64,000 nt of DNA, from assembly GCA_028293825.1 (NCBI GenBank), contig JAQGNY010000026.1, forward strand, positions 150,726-214,725, read 5' to 3'. Shown here one piece after another: positions 18,601 to 26,605 of this stretch (position 1 is its first letter; every line of letters starts with the position of its first letter). The position numbers and the translations under genes are program-made. The notes beneath the pieces are model-generated. The model worked only from the letters and a program-made list of their open reading frames with translations, made no database searches and was not told the DNA's origin. This DNA is from Verrucomicrobiaceae bacterium (lineage in GTDB: Bacteria; Pseudomonadota; Gammaproteobacteria; Pseudomonadales; CAMLJR01).

Positions 18601-18942
18601 ACCGCCACTGAGCAGGCCGTCTTTTAACGGCCCAAACAGCGCCATCACTTTTTCGATTTCGGCGCCAATGGCCTGTACATCGGCCAGCGCGCTGGCCGGC
18701 AATTGGCTGGCGAGATCGCGAATCGGCGCGATTAGCGGCTCGATGGCGGGCAATTGCGCCGCTTCGTTACCGAGCGTTTGTAAACCTGAAAACAATGCGC
18801 CGACCGGATTGCCCGCATTGGCGCCGCTGCGTACCGCCGCCAGCGATTGCTGCGCGGTATTGGCCAGCGTCGCAATTTGCTGCGGCACATTCTGCAGGGT
18901 CGCCAGTTCGTCGGCGGAAATCGTCAGCGCAAAACTGCCCAT
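15622..18942 (-). CDS. Large helical protein of the contractile-tail operon (possible tape measure)
   Basis: 1106 residues starting MGSFALTISADELATLQ, with GGAGG upstream inside the end of the preceding gene (two-base gap). Almost the whole protein is predicted helical, with recurring units of the kind PLxxLxxPIxxxIxxL (for example FAPLEALFKPITDVIDAL and LFQPLIDAIARIRDEL). It ends in a Ser/Ala/Val tail (SASVSVSASASVG). There are no catalytic motifs, signal peptide or clear membrane segments. Its length and helicity fit a tape-measure protein, which normally lies between tube and baseplate genes; no other candidate exists in the operon. It could instead be a scaffold or shell protein. Confidence 0.55.
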   Translation of the reverse strand: MGSFALTISADELATLQNVPQQIATLANTAQQSLAAVRSGANAGNPVGALFSGLQTLGNEAAQLPAIEPLIAPIRDLASQLPASALADVQAIGAEIEKVMALFGPLKDGLLSGGIDQDVTGFIEKTIGDLGSLFKPGEEVTSLLGELEQFLKLFKAMLGWKDSAPNADDVAALIARGLAGMAPDLLSGATAALNSVLAPLAAIVPSGDELTRWRAVPTQRLALWQDISARVGGTVDWATLEASLHVELGVLIELKAVRDHLLQASLGNLARIDLRGIAAVATKIKALPQPRDFRLTPILSGLRNQLASTAERIEAWEPSEDDILKLVRGLVDQLLAYVENSPLGQLRTLLVNFQQRILHAIEALPFRDLAQQAEAALRKLADAVQVIDPDLIKKPVHEFFTGIETKLDAFSDNAVLDAIGSLWSGVADALNQIGAQIQTLRTTLDGLTAQLQTLAQNVQPALTAISDSVATVDTALGNFDLEQPAQAVIGELNKLRDKVAALDVSNLPEPAVAGLKAGAEFLRNLDLAGTINPPLNDVLKEIDPTALIQQAADKIGAITAQLKQLDPAVLTRDLDKPVDDLLAEFSKIGPEQFSKLLKDALQPVTDAIHSLDFSELLAPITRIYAELAAKVDAILNPDVIFAPLEALFKPITDVIDALQPTRFIQLLEPHSDSMVSNVGGAAAPPAIITGANLQAAMPAGPEADDDLFGFRIGDMLVPLIDLHRQLTQAFNSLDNNVLSAAAASLRAALQGGLDALNPLSISAHIDTALVQVHLEFEPAQISAQLSAATLAYHDAVGAIASAAALATAPNDAATSTRVLALLNDMNPLVLVPESAQFDGVFSASLQVQANLDLSAFADAAPALAQIQELLPEFLRVPELTSDAIRQALQDLDPAPLRIEINTLFDRIGKRIVALQHIVAAAFEELGRIAEEFILPVTPSALAHVADNLHAALKQQVQEFSPTRFKDEVTLIFDVVKRQLGAFDPVIIVNELNGLRDALIQQLNEMVTKLLPDPAPFHELQDQMAQLKPSQLLAPLVQTLQPISDLVAKLDVHVLFQPLIDAIARIRDELPTVVAEVEAALDEVLAAFPEGGIDSASVSVSASASVG

Positions 18943-18944
18943 CG

Positions 18945-20735
18945 TCAGCCTCCGTTGCTGGTGGTCGCCGCATTTGCGGCAGTGAAGGGGTCGTAGCTGA
19001 GCGTTAGTGCTTCCACCACGACATCGATGGCACTGCGCGAGAACAATAAAAAGTCGCTGGCGACACGGCCATTGCCGCTTTGATTGGCCAGCGCGGTATG
19101 CACTGCCGCCGGCAACGCGGTGGCATCGAGTGCATATTCGCGCGCGGATTTTTGCTGCGCATTCGCGAAAATATTATTTTGCAAAACGGTGGCGCCACGC
19201 TGAATGCGAATAATCGGCGCCGCCAGCGGCTCATCGACAACATGAAATAATTGCGCGAGCAGCGGACGCGGCGCCTGTAATTGCGGATTCGGCGCGCCCC
19301 AGGTCGCACCGCGATCAGTGCTGACCAGATTGCTATTCAATGCGCTCGCGTCCGTTGCGGCGGCTGAATTAAACCATCGTACATCGCCTTTATTGGTGCG
19401 CAGCGCCAGCCAGATTGGCGCGTTGCCGGCGACGACTTTCAGCGGCGTCGGCAACTCAAATTCGAGCCAGCCGCTAAAATTCGCCGTCAATTGTTGAACC
19501 AGCGGAGCGGCCACTATTGCGCCGGGTGAATTGGCGATATCGCTGCGCAACTCCAACACGATTTCTGCGGCATCGGTGTTCGCCATATAAATGCGCACGC
19601 TGGCGATTTGCACGACGCTGCCGTTCGCTTCGTTCGCACGCGGTGCGACATTTATCGCCGCTGCAATCCAGTGTTCGAGGCCGACCCGCAAACCGCTTGA
19701 CGGTGGTTCGAGCGTTGGCTCCGGCGACGCGGCATTAAGATCGCGGCCGAGCAATTTCACCGTTAATTTCAGCGCGCTTTTGCTCGGTGCCAAACGTGCC
19801 GGTGCGCTCAGCGTGAACGCAACGAAATCACCGCGCAGCGAAAATGTTTTTGCGTCGGCACCGAACGGCTGCACCTGGTATTCGGCGATCAGCGATTTAG
19901 TGACGATGGATACCGCGCCGCCGCAATCGGAATGAAAACGCAACGGCACCGGCAACGCGGCGGTCGCAGCAGTTGCGTTTTGCTGTTGCAGCGCGGCGGT
20001 TAAATGTTTTTGCGCGAGCGGCGCGAAACTGATTTCCTGATCGCCCGCTTCCGGCAATAGCACACCGGGATTTTTCCACAGCGTCAGCGCGTCGGTGTCG
20101 GGCGCTAACACAACCGATAAGTTGCGCGGCACCGCTTCCAACACCACGCGATTAATCGCCGGCTTGATCGGCAGCGGCGCCAGGTCTTTAACCTCATCGC
20201 CGGTCGCCAATTGAATCAACCACGCATTGCCGAGCGTGGCCGGCAGCGTCAGTAAATTGCGCTTGGCATCGAGATTAGTCACCGCCATGCCGCCGAGCAC
20301 CGCGTTGAACATCGGGCCGAGATTACCGAAATCCGGTGTCGCGAACAGCGGTGTGCCCGCGCTCAGCGCGCCATTTTTGCTGGCGCCACGCACCACGATG
20401 CGCACCGTCGGCGGCTGCACCGGCGCGTCGAATCCAATTTCTATTTTCTTCAGCCGCGCCGGATCGGGCAGCGAGAGAAAAACACCGTTACTGCCGTTGT
20501 CGCTGACGACGTAGTTGTCGATATCGAGATTTTTCGGCGCACTGCGCAACACCAAACGCGCACTGGTGACGACGATGGCATCCATTCCGGCGAGGAACGG
20601 CACCGCCAGCGCCTGATCGACATCGCCGCCGGCTTCGTCGGGAAAATCGACCACATCGAGCCCGGCCAACATGCCGTACACCAGTTGCACAATCTGGCTC
20701 TGCGCATAGCTGATCGGATAAAACAGCGCATCCAT
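18945..20735 (-). CDS. Beta-rich protein of the contractile-tail operon, function unknown
   Basis: 596 residues starting MDALFYPISYAQSQIVQLV. The A of its ATG overlaps the TGA of the upstream gene, so translation is probably coupled. After a helical N-terminus (about 1-40) the protein is almost all beta, with a C-terminal part resembling a jelly-roll or carbohydrate-binding sandwich (IWLALRTNKGDVRWFN near 460, then STDRGATWG). This fold type would suit a receptor-binding or fibre-decorating role, but no family is recognised. It is followed by the 1106-residue helical protein. Confidence 0.55.
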   Translation of the reverse strand: MDALFYPISYAQSQIVQLVYGMLAGLDVVDFPDEAGGDVDQALAVPFLAGMDAIVVTSARLVLRSAPKNLDIDNYVVSDNGSNGVFLSLPDPARLKKIEIGFDAPVQPPTVRIVVRGASKNGALSAGTPLFATPDFGNLGPMFNAVLGGMAVTNLDAKRNLLTLPATLGNAWLIQLATGDEVKDLAPLPIKPAINRVVLEAVPRNLSVVLAPDTDALTLWKNPGVLLPEAGDQEISFAPLAQKHLTAALQQQNATAATAALPVPLRFHSDCGGAVSIVTKSLIAEYQVQPFGADAKTFSLRGDFVAFTLSAPARLAPSKSALKLTVKLLGRDLNAASPEPTLEPPSSGLRVGLEHWIAAAINVAPRANEANGSVVQIASVRIYMANTDAAEIVLELRSDIANSPGAIVAAPLVQQLTANFSGWLEFELPTPLKVVAGNAPIWLALRTNKGDVRWFNSAAATDASALNSNLVSTDRGATWGAPNPQLQAPRPLLAQLFHVVDEPLAAPIIRIQRGATVLQNNIFANAQQKSAREYALDATALPAAVHTALANQSGNGRVASDFLLFSRSAIDVVVEALTLSYDPFTAANAATTSNGG

Positions 20736-21664
20736 CAGCCCGGCTCCAGTCGCAATGCAATCGAGCCGATAAACACACCGCGATGACCGTCCGGCGTGGC
20801 CAGATGCACAGCGACATATTCGACGCGGCCGCGACTGAGTGCCGCCGCCGGCGCCTGATACGTGATCGCGGTTTGCGGCGGCGTGACATCGATAATGCGA
20901 AAACCGGTTTCCAGTCCGGCACTACCGCCGACGATGGTGCCGCGCTGCGCCGGCGGCGCATCGCTCAATACCGTTACCGCCAGTTGCAGCGGCCCGCTGG
21001 TGCTCGGCTCGCGCGTTTGCAAACGCGAGGTCGGCAGCGAGCGCGTGTTGACGATGGCGCTTTGCCCCGCGCGCAAGACCGGATTGGTCGCGACGATGCT
21101 GAGCGGCAGCGCCACGCTGACCGTATCGATGGCGAGAATTTCGCCCTCGTCCTGGGTCACCCCGGGCGGCCAAATTTCCGCGCTACCGCGATACTGCAAT
21201 CGTGCCGATAACAAACCATCGGCGTCGGCATCGCGAATCAGCGCGCCGGTCGTCAACGCAAAGGTGAGCACACGAAAACCCGGATCAGGATCAGTCACCG
21301 CGAATGCTTTGCCGTTGATTAATTCCGGCCGCGCCAAGCCGTGCCCGATCAGCGAAATATCGTTCAACAATAATTCGCGCGCACTGGCGAGTTGCGCCGC
21401 GTTGTTACCGGCGGGACGCAGCGCGTAATCGACATTCACATTAAATTGCAGCGGCAAAATGCGGCGGCTCTGCGCGCCGTTGAAATTGAATTGTTCGCGC
21501 TCGAACAACGACGCCGGCGTGACCTCGGCGAGCGCAACCAATACCGCGCCGCGACCGGCGACAGGCGCGGGCGGGCCCGGCGCTTCCAACACGTCGAGAT
21601 GCGCACGCGCCGCCAGATCGTCGCCGAGGATCGATGTCAGTTTCTGTTCGATGGTGCCGAGCAT
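20735..21664 (-). CDS. Contractile-tail operon protein, function unknown
   Basis: 309 residues starting MLGTIEQKLTSILGDDL, with AGGA upstream. A short helical N-terminus is followed by a beta-rich body. The N-terminus faintly recalls small tail-completion proteins of injection systems (the Pvc16/DUF4255 type), but the rest is longer and not recognisable, so this is only a hint. It overlaps the start of the next gene by one base. A spacer of 149 bp separates it from a possible 36-residue ORF upstream; that spacer holds nothing recognisable apart from the ribosome site. Confidence 0.55.
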   Translation of the reverse strand: MLGTIEQKLTSILGDDLAARAHLDVLEAPGPPAPVAGRGAVLVALAEVTPASLFEREQFNFNGAQSRRILPLQFNVNVDYALRPAGNNAAQLASARELLLNDISLIGHGLARPELINGKAFAVTDPDPGFRVLTFALTTGALIRDADADGLLSARLQYRGSAEIWPPGVTQDEGEILAIDTVSVALPLSIVATNPVLRAGQSAIVNTRSLPTSRLQTREPSTSGPLQLAVTVLSDAPPAQRGTIVGGSAGLETGFRIIDVTPPQTAITYQAPAAALSRGRVEYVAVHLATPDGHRGVFIGSIALRLEPG

Positions 21665-21813
21665 CGAGCGCTTATCCTGTTGCGGTTATTTCTAGGGCGG
21701 CTTCCAGAAAACATCAGCCGCTAAATTAATACGTCGTATTTTTTACTAAGCGCTGAACGCCACTATTCACTACTGATTCGTTGCCGGTTTCGCTAAGCGT
21801 CCGGCCGCCACTA

Positions 21814-21924
21814 TTATCCAATTAAGGCTGCACTGCTCTTCATGGGGCGTAGCTCTTCTTCATCGGCCAGTAGCTCTTGTCCATTACGGCGCAATTCTTT
21901 TCCATTTACAGCGCGTTCACCCAT
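21814..21924 (-). CDS. Possible 36-residue protein inside the contractile-tail operon
   Basis: The ATG at 21924 lies in AATGGGTGA, overlapping the stop of the 585-residue coiled-coil gene, so it could be translated by coupling. The peptide is charged and internally repetitive (NGKELRR then NGQELLADEEELR) and ends at TAA 21814. It fills most of an otherwise gene-free 250-bp spacer. The DNA repeat (AATGGA twice, AGAGCTAC twice) could also be a non-coding repeat, so the call is tentative. Confidence 0.35.
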   Translation of the reverse strand: MGERAVNGKELRRNGQELLADEEELRPMKSSAALIG

Positions 21925-23674
21925 TAGGCCGTAACACTGGCGACACCGGCCGCGTCACATCGATCACGTTGCGGGTATTGATCGCATTGGTTAAATCGCT
22001 GCGCGTGGCGCCGATTTCGCCGCGCAACAACGTCACGCTGCTGTTGATCGCAGCCGAGTTTTTCGCGTCCTGATTGGCCAGCGCCAGCGTTTGCTCGCTG
22101 CGCAACTGCGTCGCCAGATCGGTGTTTGCGCTGCGGATTTGATCGTTTAATTTCAACGCGTCGATTTGCGTTTTGACTTCGCTATTAATTTGGTCGGATA
22201 AACCGCGCGTGGCGCGTTCGACCGATTTATTGACTATGTCGTCGAGCCCGGCGAAGCGCGCGTCGACGCTGGCGCCAATACGGGTATCGAGATCGATTTG
22301 CGCCGTTGCCAGCTCGCCTTTGATTTGCTCGCTGATGGTATTTTGCAAATCGCCGCGAATGCCTTCGACGCCGGCGTTAATTTGCTCGCGCAAATTAGTG
22401 GCGAGATCGGCGCGCAAAGTATCGACGCCATTGGCAACCAATCCTGGGATGCGTGTTTCGAAATCGTTGACGCGGCCTTCGAGCGTGCCGAAGCGCGTGT
22501 CGATTTGTGTTTGCAAACCATTGAAGCGCGTATCGAGCGCAGCGCTGACATTGGCGCTGATTTGATTGGACAGGTCCGCGCGTAACGCGCTGATTAAATC
22601 GTTAGTGGTCGCGCGTACTTGATCGGGCACGCCAGCCAAACGCTGGTCGAGTTGCGCGGCGCTATTTTCGTTCGCGGCTTTAGTGACGCTTTCCGCTGAG
22701 CTGGCGATGCGCGCCTCAATGCCGGCGTTAGTGCGCGTTTCGCTGTCGCCAATGCGCGCGTTGAAATTTTGTTCGAGCGCTTGCGCGCGTGTATCGACCG
22801 TCGTATTTAAATCGTTGCGCAAACGGCCTTCGCTGGCATTGATACCGTCGGTCAACGCCTGCTGCAGCGTCGCGTCGCGCTGATCCGCGCGCGTGTTTAA
22901 TTGCTGCTGCAATTGTTCGGTAGCCGTGGCGATGCGTTGATCGAGCCCGGCGCCATTGCCGGCACCGGCGGCATCGCTGACTTCATTTAATTTCACTTCG
23001 ATATCGCGCAGACGAATTAAATTGCCGTCGACACCTTTTAAGTTTTCGCGCAGCGTTTCCAAATCGCCGACCTGCGTTTGCAATTGCGCGACATTGATCG
23101 GATTGCCGGCGGCATCGCTCAAACTGGTGCGCAATCGCAGCACGGTATCGACATTGCCGCGCAGGCCGTTGACGTCGTTCGACACCGAGCCGACCAGCGT
23201 GCGCAGATTTTCGACACCGGCAAAACGCGCGTCGAATTGCGTCAGCGTTTTACTGCGATCGACAGCATCGACGGCAGCGCGATCGATAAATTGTTGCTGC
23301 GTTTCCGCCAGCGTACTTAAGCGCGCAACTTCGGTACCGAGGCTGGTAATTTTCTGCGTTGCTTCGCCGAGCGCGGTGCGCGTAAATACCGAACCCGAAC
23401 CCTGCGCACCGCCGAGCCGCGCCTGCAAATCGGCATCGAGCCAAGTGATGTCGACCTGCCCGATATGGGTGTGATCGATGGCAGCGAAACGCTGCTCGAA
23501 ACCGGTTTGCGCGCTATCTTCCTGCGTGCGGTCGATTTGCAAAATGCCGCGCAGCACATCGATCAGCACATTCCATTCGTCGGCTTCGATGCGCATGCCG
23601 CGCTGTTTATTCGCCACCGGATCGAGTTTTTCTACCAGCGCGGCGATGCGTTCCAATTGCAGGGAAGTGGCCAT
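21917..23674 (-). CDS. Long coiled-coil, fibre-like protein with EWN...HTH module
   Basis: 585 residues starting MATSLQLERIAALVEKL. The N-terminal 80 residues hold IEADEWNVLIDVLRGIL (EWN at 33-35) and AIDHTHIGQV (HTH at 68-70). The rest is a nearly continuous heptad-rich coiled coil with recurrent units such as DARFAGV, DTRFNGL and DTRIGA, ending RPVSPVLRPNG. The same DWN/EWN-to-HxH arrangement occurs in the preceding gene. HxH motifs bind metal ions in trimeric phage tail fibres, so a trimeric fibre or stalk is a reasonable inference. Low-complexity coiled coils also attract false matches to apolipoprotein or myosin families. Confidence 0.6.
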   Translation of the reverse strand: MATSLQLERIAALVEKLDPVANKQRGMRIEADEWNVLIDVLRGILQIDRTQEDSAQTGFEQRFAAIDHTHIGQVDITWLDADLQARLGGAQGSGSVFTRTALGEATQKITSLGTEVARLSTLAETQQQFIDRAAVDAVDRSKTLTQFDARFAGVENLRTLVGSVSNDVNGLRGNVDTVLRLRTSLSDAAGNPINVAQLQTQVGDLETLRENLKGVDGNLIRLRDIEVKLNEVSDAAGAGNGAGLDQRIATATEQLQQQLNTRADQRDATLQQALTDGINASEGRLRNDLNTTVDTRAQALEQNFNARIGDSETRTNAGIEARIASSAESVTKAANENSAAQLDQRLAGVPDQVRATTNDLISALRADLSNQISANVSAALDTRFNGLQTQIDTRFGTLEGRVNDFETRIPGLVANGVDTLRADLATNLREQINAGVEGIRGDLQNTISEQIKGELATAQIDLDTRIGASVDARFAGLDDIVNKSVERATRGLSDQINSEVKTQIDALKLNDQIRSANTDLATQLRSEQTLALANQDAKNSAAINSSVTLLRGEIGATRSDLTNAINTRNVIDVTRPVSPVLRPNG

Positions 23675-23711
23675 GACGTTATCTCTCTGCTCTCTATTTT
23701 CCAGCTATTTT

Positions 23712-24650
23712 CTAGCGCGTCAGCACGGCGCCGCCGATCGAGCGATCGACTTTGCGCTGATGTTCCAATTCGGCACCGTAGGTTGTGGTGCGCTGCTGTT
23801 TCGCCAAATCGATCGAGGTCGATAGGCCCTTCACCGAATCGGCTGTGGCGAAATTCGGATCGGCGGCGCGCTCATCCATTAATGCTTCGAGCTTGGTCGA
23901 CAATTGCACGGCGGTATTGCGCACTTCGCGTCCGAAAATAGTCGGCGACGCGGTGACATTGGTTTCGAGATGTTTTACGAGATCGGTAAATTCCAAACCC
24001 TTCGGCGAGGCCGGATCGATGGCGGCAGTGTCGAGCACATCGCTAATCTGCTGGCGAATGCGCTGCGTTTGAAATTGCCGCTGCAACTCGGTCAGCGATG
24101 CACTCACCGAATTAATTAATTGGTTGAAGTTGCCCGACACTTCGTCGAATTTTTTCTCAAGCTCGGGATGGTTGTGGCCGACCGGGCTGACCAATTGCGT
24201 GAGCTGCCCTAACGCGCCGGCTAAGTCGCGAATGGCGCCGGCCATTGCGTTCCAGTCCTGCGACAAAATCGCTTCGCCGGGCAATTTATTCGATAGCGGC
24301 AATACCGTTTCCGCCACCGACTGCGCCAGCTCCTGTACCGGCGCCAAATTGGCATCGGGAATATCTTCAATCGGCGTGTTGCGAAATTTCGACGGATCGA
24401 TCACCACCGAAATATTGGTCGGACCAATCGGCAGCACGCGAATAGGTCGGCGAATAATCGGTAACGCGAGATTGGGATGACGAATCGCAATTTCATAGGA
24501 CCCGGCATCGATTTTCGGAATGCGCACGGTGCCGTCTAAAAATGGCGTTACTGTGCGCACCACATTTTGCGAAACCGGATCGAGCACGTCGACACTGAGA
24601 TCGCGATTCGCGAACGGCACTCCCAAAATATTTAACGTTAAGTCCTGCAT
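23712..24650 (-). CDS. Tail-associated protein with DWN...HNH module
   Basis: 312 residues; the ATG at 24650 (MQDLTLNILG) has GAGG upstream and is preferred over an in-frame start at 24668. Residues 1-85 look like a beta-sandwich of the carboxypeptidase-regulatory or Ig type (DPVSQNVVRTVTPFLDGTVR). ILSQDWNAMAGAIRDL (DWN 132-134) and SPVGHNHPEL (HNH 159-161) repeat the module of the next gene, and a helical coiled-coil region follows. It is probably an adaptor or fibre attached to the baseplate, with the next protein as a partner; this is inferred from the shared module and adjacency. Confidence 0.55.
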   Translation of the reverse strand: MQDLTLNILGVPFANRDLSVDVLDPVSQNVVRTVTPFLDGTVRIPKIDAGSYEIAIRHPNLALPIIRRPIRVLPIGPTNISVVIDPSKFRNTPIEDIPDANLAPVQELAQSVAETVLPLSNKLPGEAILSQDWNAMAGAIRDLAGALGQLTQLVSPVGHNHPELEKKFDEVSGNFNQLINSVSASLTELQRQFQTQRIRQQISDVLDTAAIDPASPKGLEFTDLVKHLETNVTASPTIFGREVRNTAVQLSTKLEALMDERAADPNFATADSVKGLSTSIDLAKQQRTTTYGAELEHQRKVDRSIGGAVLTR

Positions 24651-24759
24651 GACGGTCGCCTCGCGCAATTAATGTTTCAAAAACATCTCAAACAAAATTC
24701 CAAAAATCGTTGCTGTAAATTTCGAGAAAACCTTTCGAAAAACTTTTAAAAAAGAAATT

Positions 24760-25245
24760 TCAATGCCCGAACGGAAAATCTATTTCCCAAAACAACGTGA
24801 CGTCCTGACCGGGACGCAACGTCACTGGCTCGAACACCACCTGGTTATACAATTTGTCGCCGGCCAACAACCCGGCTTCGGTGACGTTGATTAATTCCTG
24901 CGTCGGTCTGAACACGCTCGCGATCAACACCTGCACGCTGTTCGGTTTATCGGTGACGATGCTGAAATCGGTGGGCGCGATGGCGCTGATCAACGCGCTC
25001 GCCGGAATAGTGGTGTCGTCGGGCGGCACCAGCGCAGTGGTTTCCGCGGTGGCGCCGTCCTGCGCGAAACCGACCTGCACGTTATTGATCGCGAATGCGC
25101 CGGCCTGACCGGCAAATAAATTCGCAATAATTGACGCGCCCTGACGCAGCACAATATTGCGCGTGCGCCGCTCGGCGATTAGCACGCCGCCAGCGCGCAC
25201 GCATAAATGCAGGCGACCGCGCGGGCGACAATCCGTGTTGTTCAT
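24760..25245 (-). CDS. Small beta-rich tail protein
   Basis: 161 residues; the ATG at 25245 has CAGGAGCC upstream. A longer in-frame start at 25272 would overlap the gpI-like gene and lacks a ribosome site. The C-terminal pattern YNQVVFEPVTLRPGQDVTLF then WEIDFPFG is of a type I associate with small phage-tail and injection-system accessory proteins encoded beside fibre genes; the exact role is unknown. Probably a baseplate-edge or fibre-linked component. The 90-bp spacer downstream is AT-rich and holds no gene. Confidence 0.55.
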   Translation of the reverse strand: MNNTDCRPRGRLHLCVRAGGVLIAERRTRNIVLRQGASIIANLFAGQAGAFAINNVQVGFAQDGATAETTALVPPDDTTIPASALISAIAPTDFSIVTDKPNSVQVLIASVFRPTQELINVTEAGLLAGDKLYNQVVFEPVTLRPGQDVTLFWEIDFPFGH

Positions 25246-25264
25246 AACCGGCTCCTGAAGCGAA

Positions 25265-26605
25265 TTATTCAAACCGCGAGTCTCCGATAGTGGTGTCGCC
25301 GTAACGGCCGCCCAACGCCAAGCTGTCGTGCGTTCCTGCCGTAGCGATTTGGCGATCGGTAATCAGCCACGGCAGGGTGACGCTGACACGCTGCGACTGC
25401 GTTTCGACAAACGGTATAAATTGCACTTGCGAGCGCACACCGGCCGCGCGCAATTGCGCAATCGTGCTGCGCAGACCGTCGGCAATTTCCGCATACAGCG
25501 GTACGCTTTCTTCAGCGGCCAAATAATCCGGTTCGCTGACGATGAAACGCGGCACACGCACTTCGAAACTGGCCGGCTCGGTTTCGAGCCAGCGCATATC
25601 CAAGCGCGCGATATTGCCGGATGGAAACAGTGCGTGATCGAACGCGGAATCGTCGAACACGCCTTCGCGCAACTGCGCATCGGCAATCGATAAAAAGAAA
25701 TGGTTGAGGCCTTTGATATCGAATAGCCCGACCGCTAAAAAAATCCAGTCATTAGCGCCGCGCGCGAGGCGCGGCAGGCGCGGTTTTTCATCGTATTGTT
25801 CGCGCGTGAACGGCACGCCGAGTTGAAAACCGCGCACGCTGAATAAACGCGAGGTGACATCGACGCCATTCAACGTGGCGACGGCTAATTCGTCGCTATC
25901 GGGTGCCGCATTAATTTCCAGACGTTGGCCGAACGGCAAATCTTTCGCGTAACCGATTAAATCGCCGGTGCTGATATTGACCAGAATCGGTACCGTGGTT
26001 TTGCCGCCGAACGCGCCGGTCAACGCGAACGTCGCGTGCGTTTCGTCGAGGCCTTTATTGCTTTCGGTCCAGCGGTATAAATACGGAATATTGCCACCGC
26101 GCGCGGCGAGCACACCGCTGATTTTTTCGCGCGCGGGATTTTCGATTAATTGCAATGGCCGAAACAGCGGCCGCTCCGGCAGCGGCGCAAATGCATTTTC
26201 GAACGGCACGCGCTGCAAACCGGGCAACAGTTGATACGGCAAATTAGTATCGGTGTCGCTGAGCGCGTTTTCGGTTTCGAGCAAATAATCGTAAACGAAT
26301 TTTTTAATTTCGTTAGGTCCGAGTGCACCGGCCAAGCGCGCTTTCACCAGCGGCAACAATCGCGCGCGAAAGGTGCGCAAATCTTCCCACGGCAAACGCG
26401 TCACACCGACCAGCGCCGCCAGTTTTACCGCATCCTGCAAACGGTATGCAGTGCGAATCCAATGCGTCTGGCGCAGGCGATCGAGATCTTCGTCGATGCA
26501 TTCCATTTCCAACGAGACGGTGTCGAGCAGTTGCGTCAGCACCGCATCGGGCGCGAGCGAATACGGATCGGGCAGATAACTTTGCAGCGCAGCGAGATGT
26601 TTCAT
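25265..26605 (-). CDS. Baseplate wedge protein, gpI-like
   Basis: 446 residues starting MKHLAALQSYLPDPYSL. The N-terminal 130 residues (a helical segment with VSLEMECIDEDLDRLRQTHW, then KLAALVGVTRLPWEDL) match the pattern of P2 gpI-type tail proteins that partner gpJ in the baseplate wedge. The C-terminal 300 residues are beta-rich and specific to this system. The start overlaps the stop of the gpJ-like gene as ATGA, so the two are translationally coupled, as gpJ and gpI are in phage P2. Confidence 0.7.
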   Translation of the reverse strand: MKHLAALQSYLPDPYSLAPDAVLTQLLDTVSLEMECIDEDLDRLRQTHWIRTAYRLQDAVKLAALVGVTRLPWEDLRTFRARLLPLVKARLAGALGPNEIKKFVYDYLLETENALSDTDTNLPYQLLPGLQRVPFENAFAPLPERPLFRPLQLIENPAREKISGVLAARGGNIPYLYRWTESNKGLDETHATFALTGAFGGKTTVPILVNISTGDLIGYAKDLPFGQRLEINAAPDSDELAVATLNGVDVTSRLFSVRGFQLGVPFTREQYDEKPRLPRLARGANDWIFLAVGLFDIKGLNHFFLSIADAQLREGVFDDSAFDHALFPSGNIARLDMRWLETEPASFEVRVPRFIVSEPDYLAAEESVPLYAEIADGLRSTIAQLRAAGVRSQVQFIPFVETQSQRVSVTLPWLITDRQIATAGTHDSLALGGRYGDTTIGDSRFE

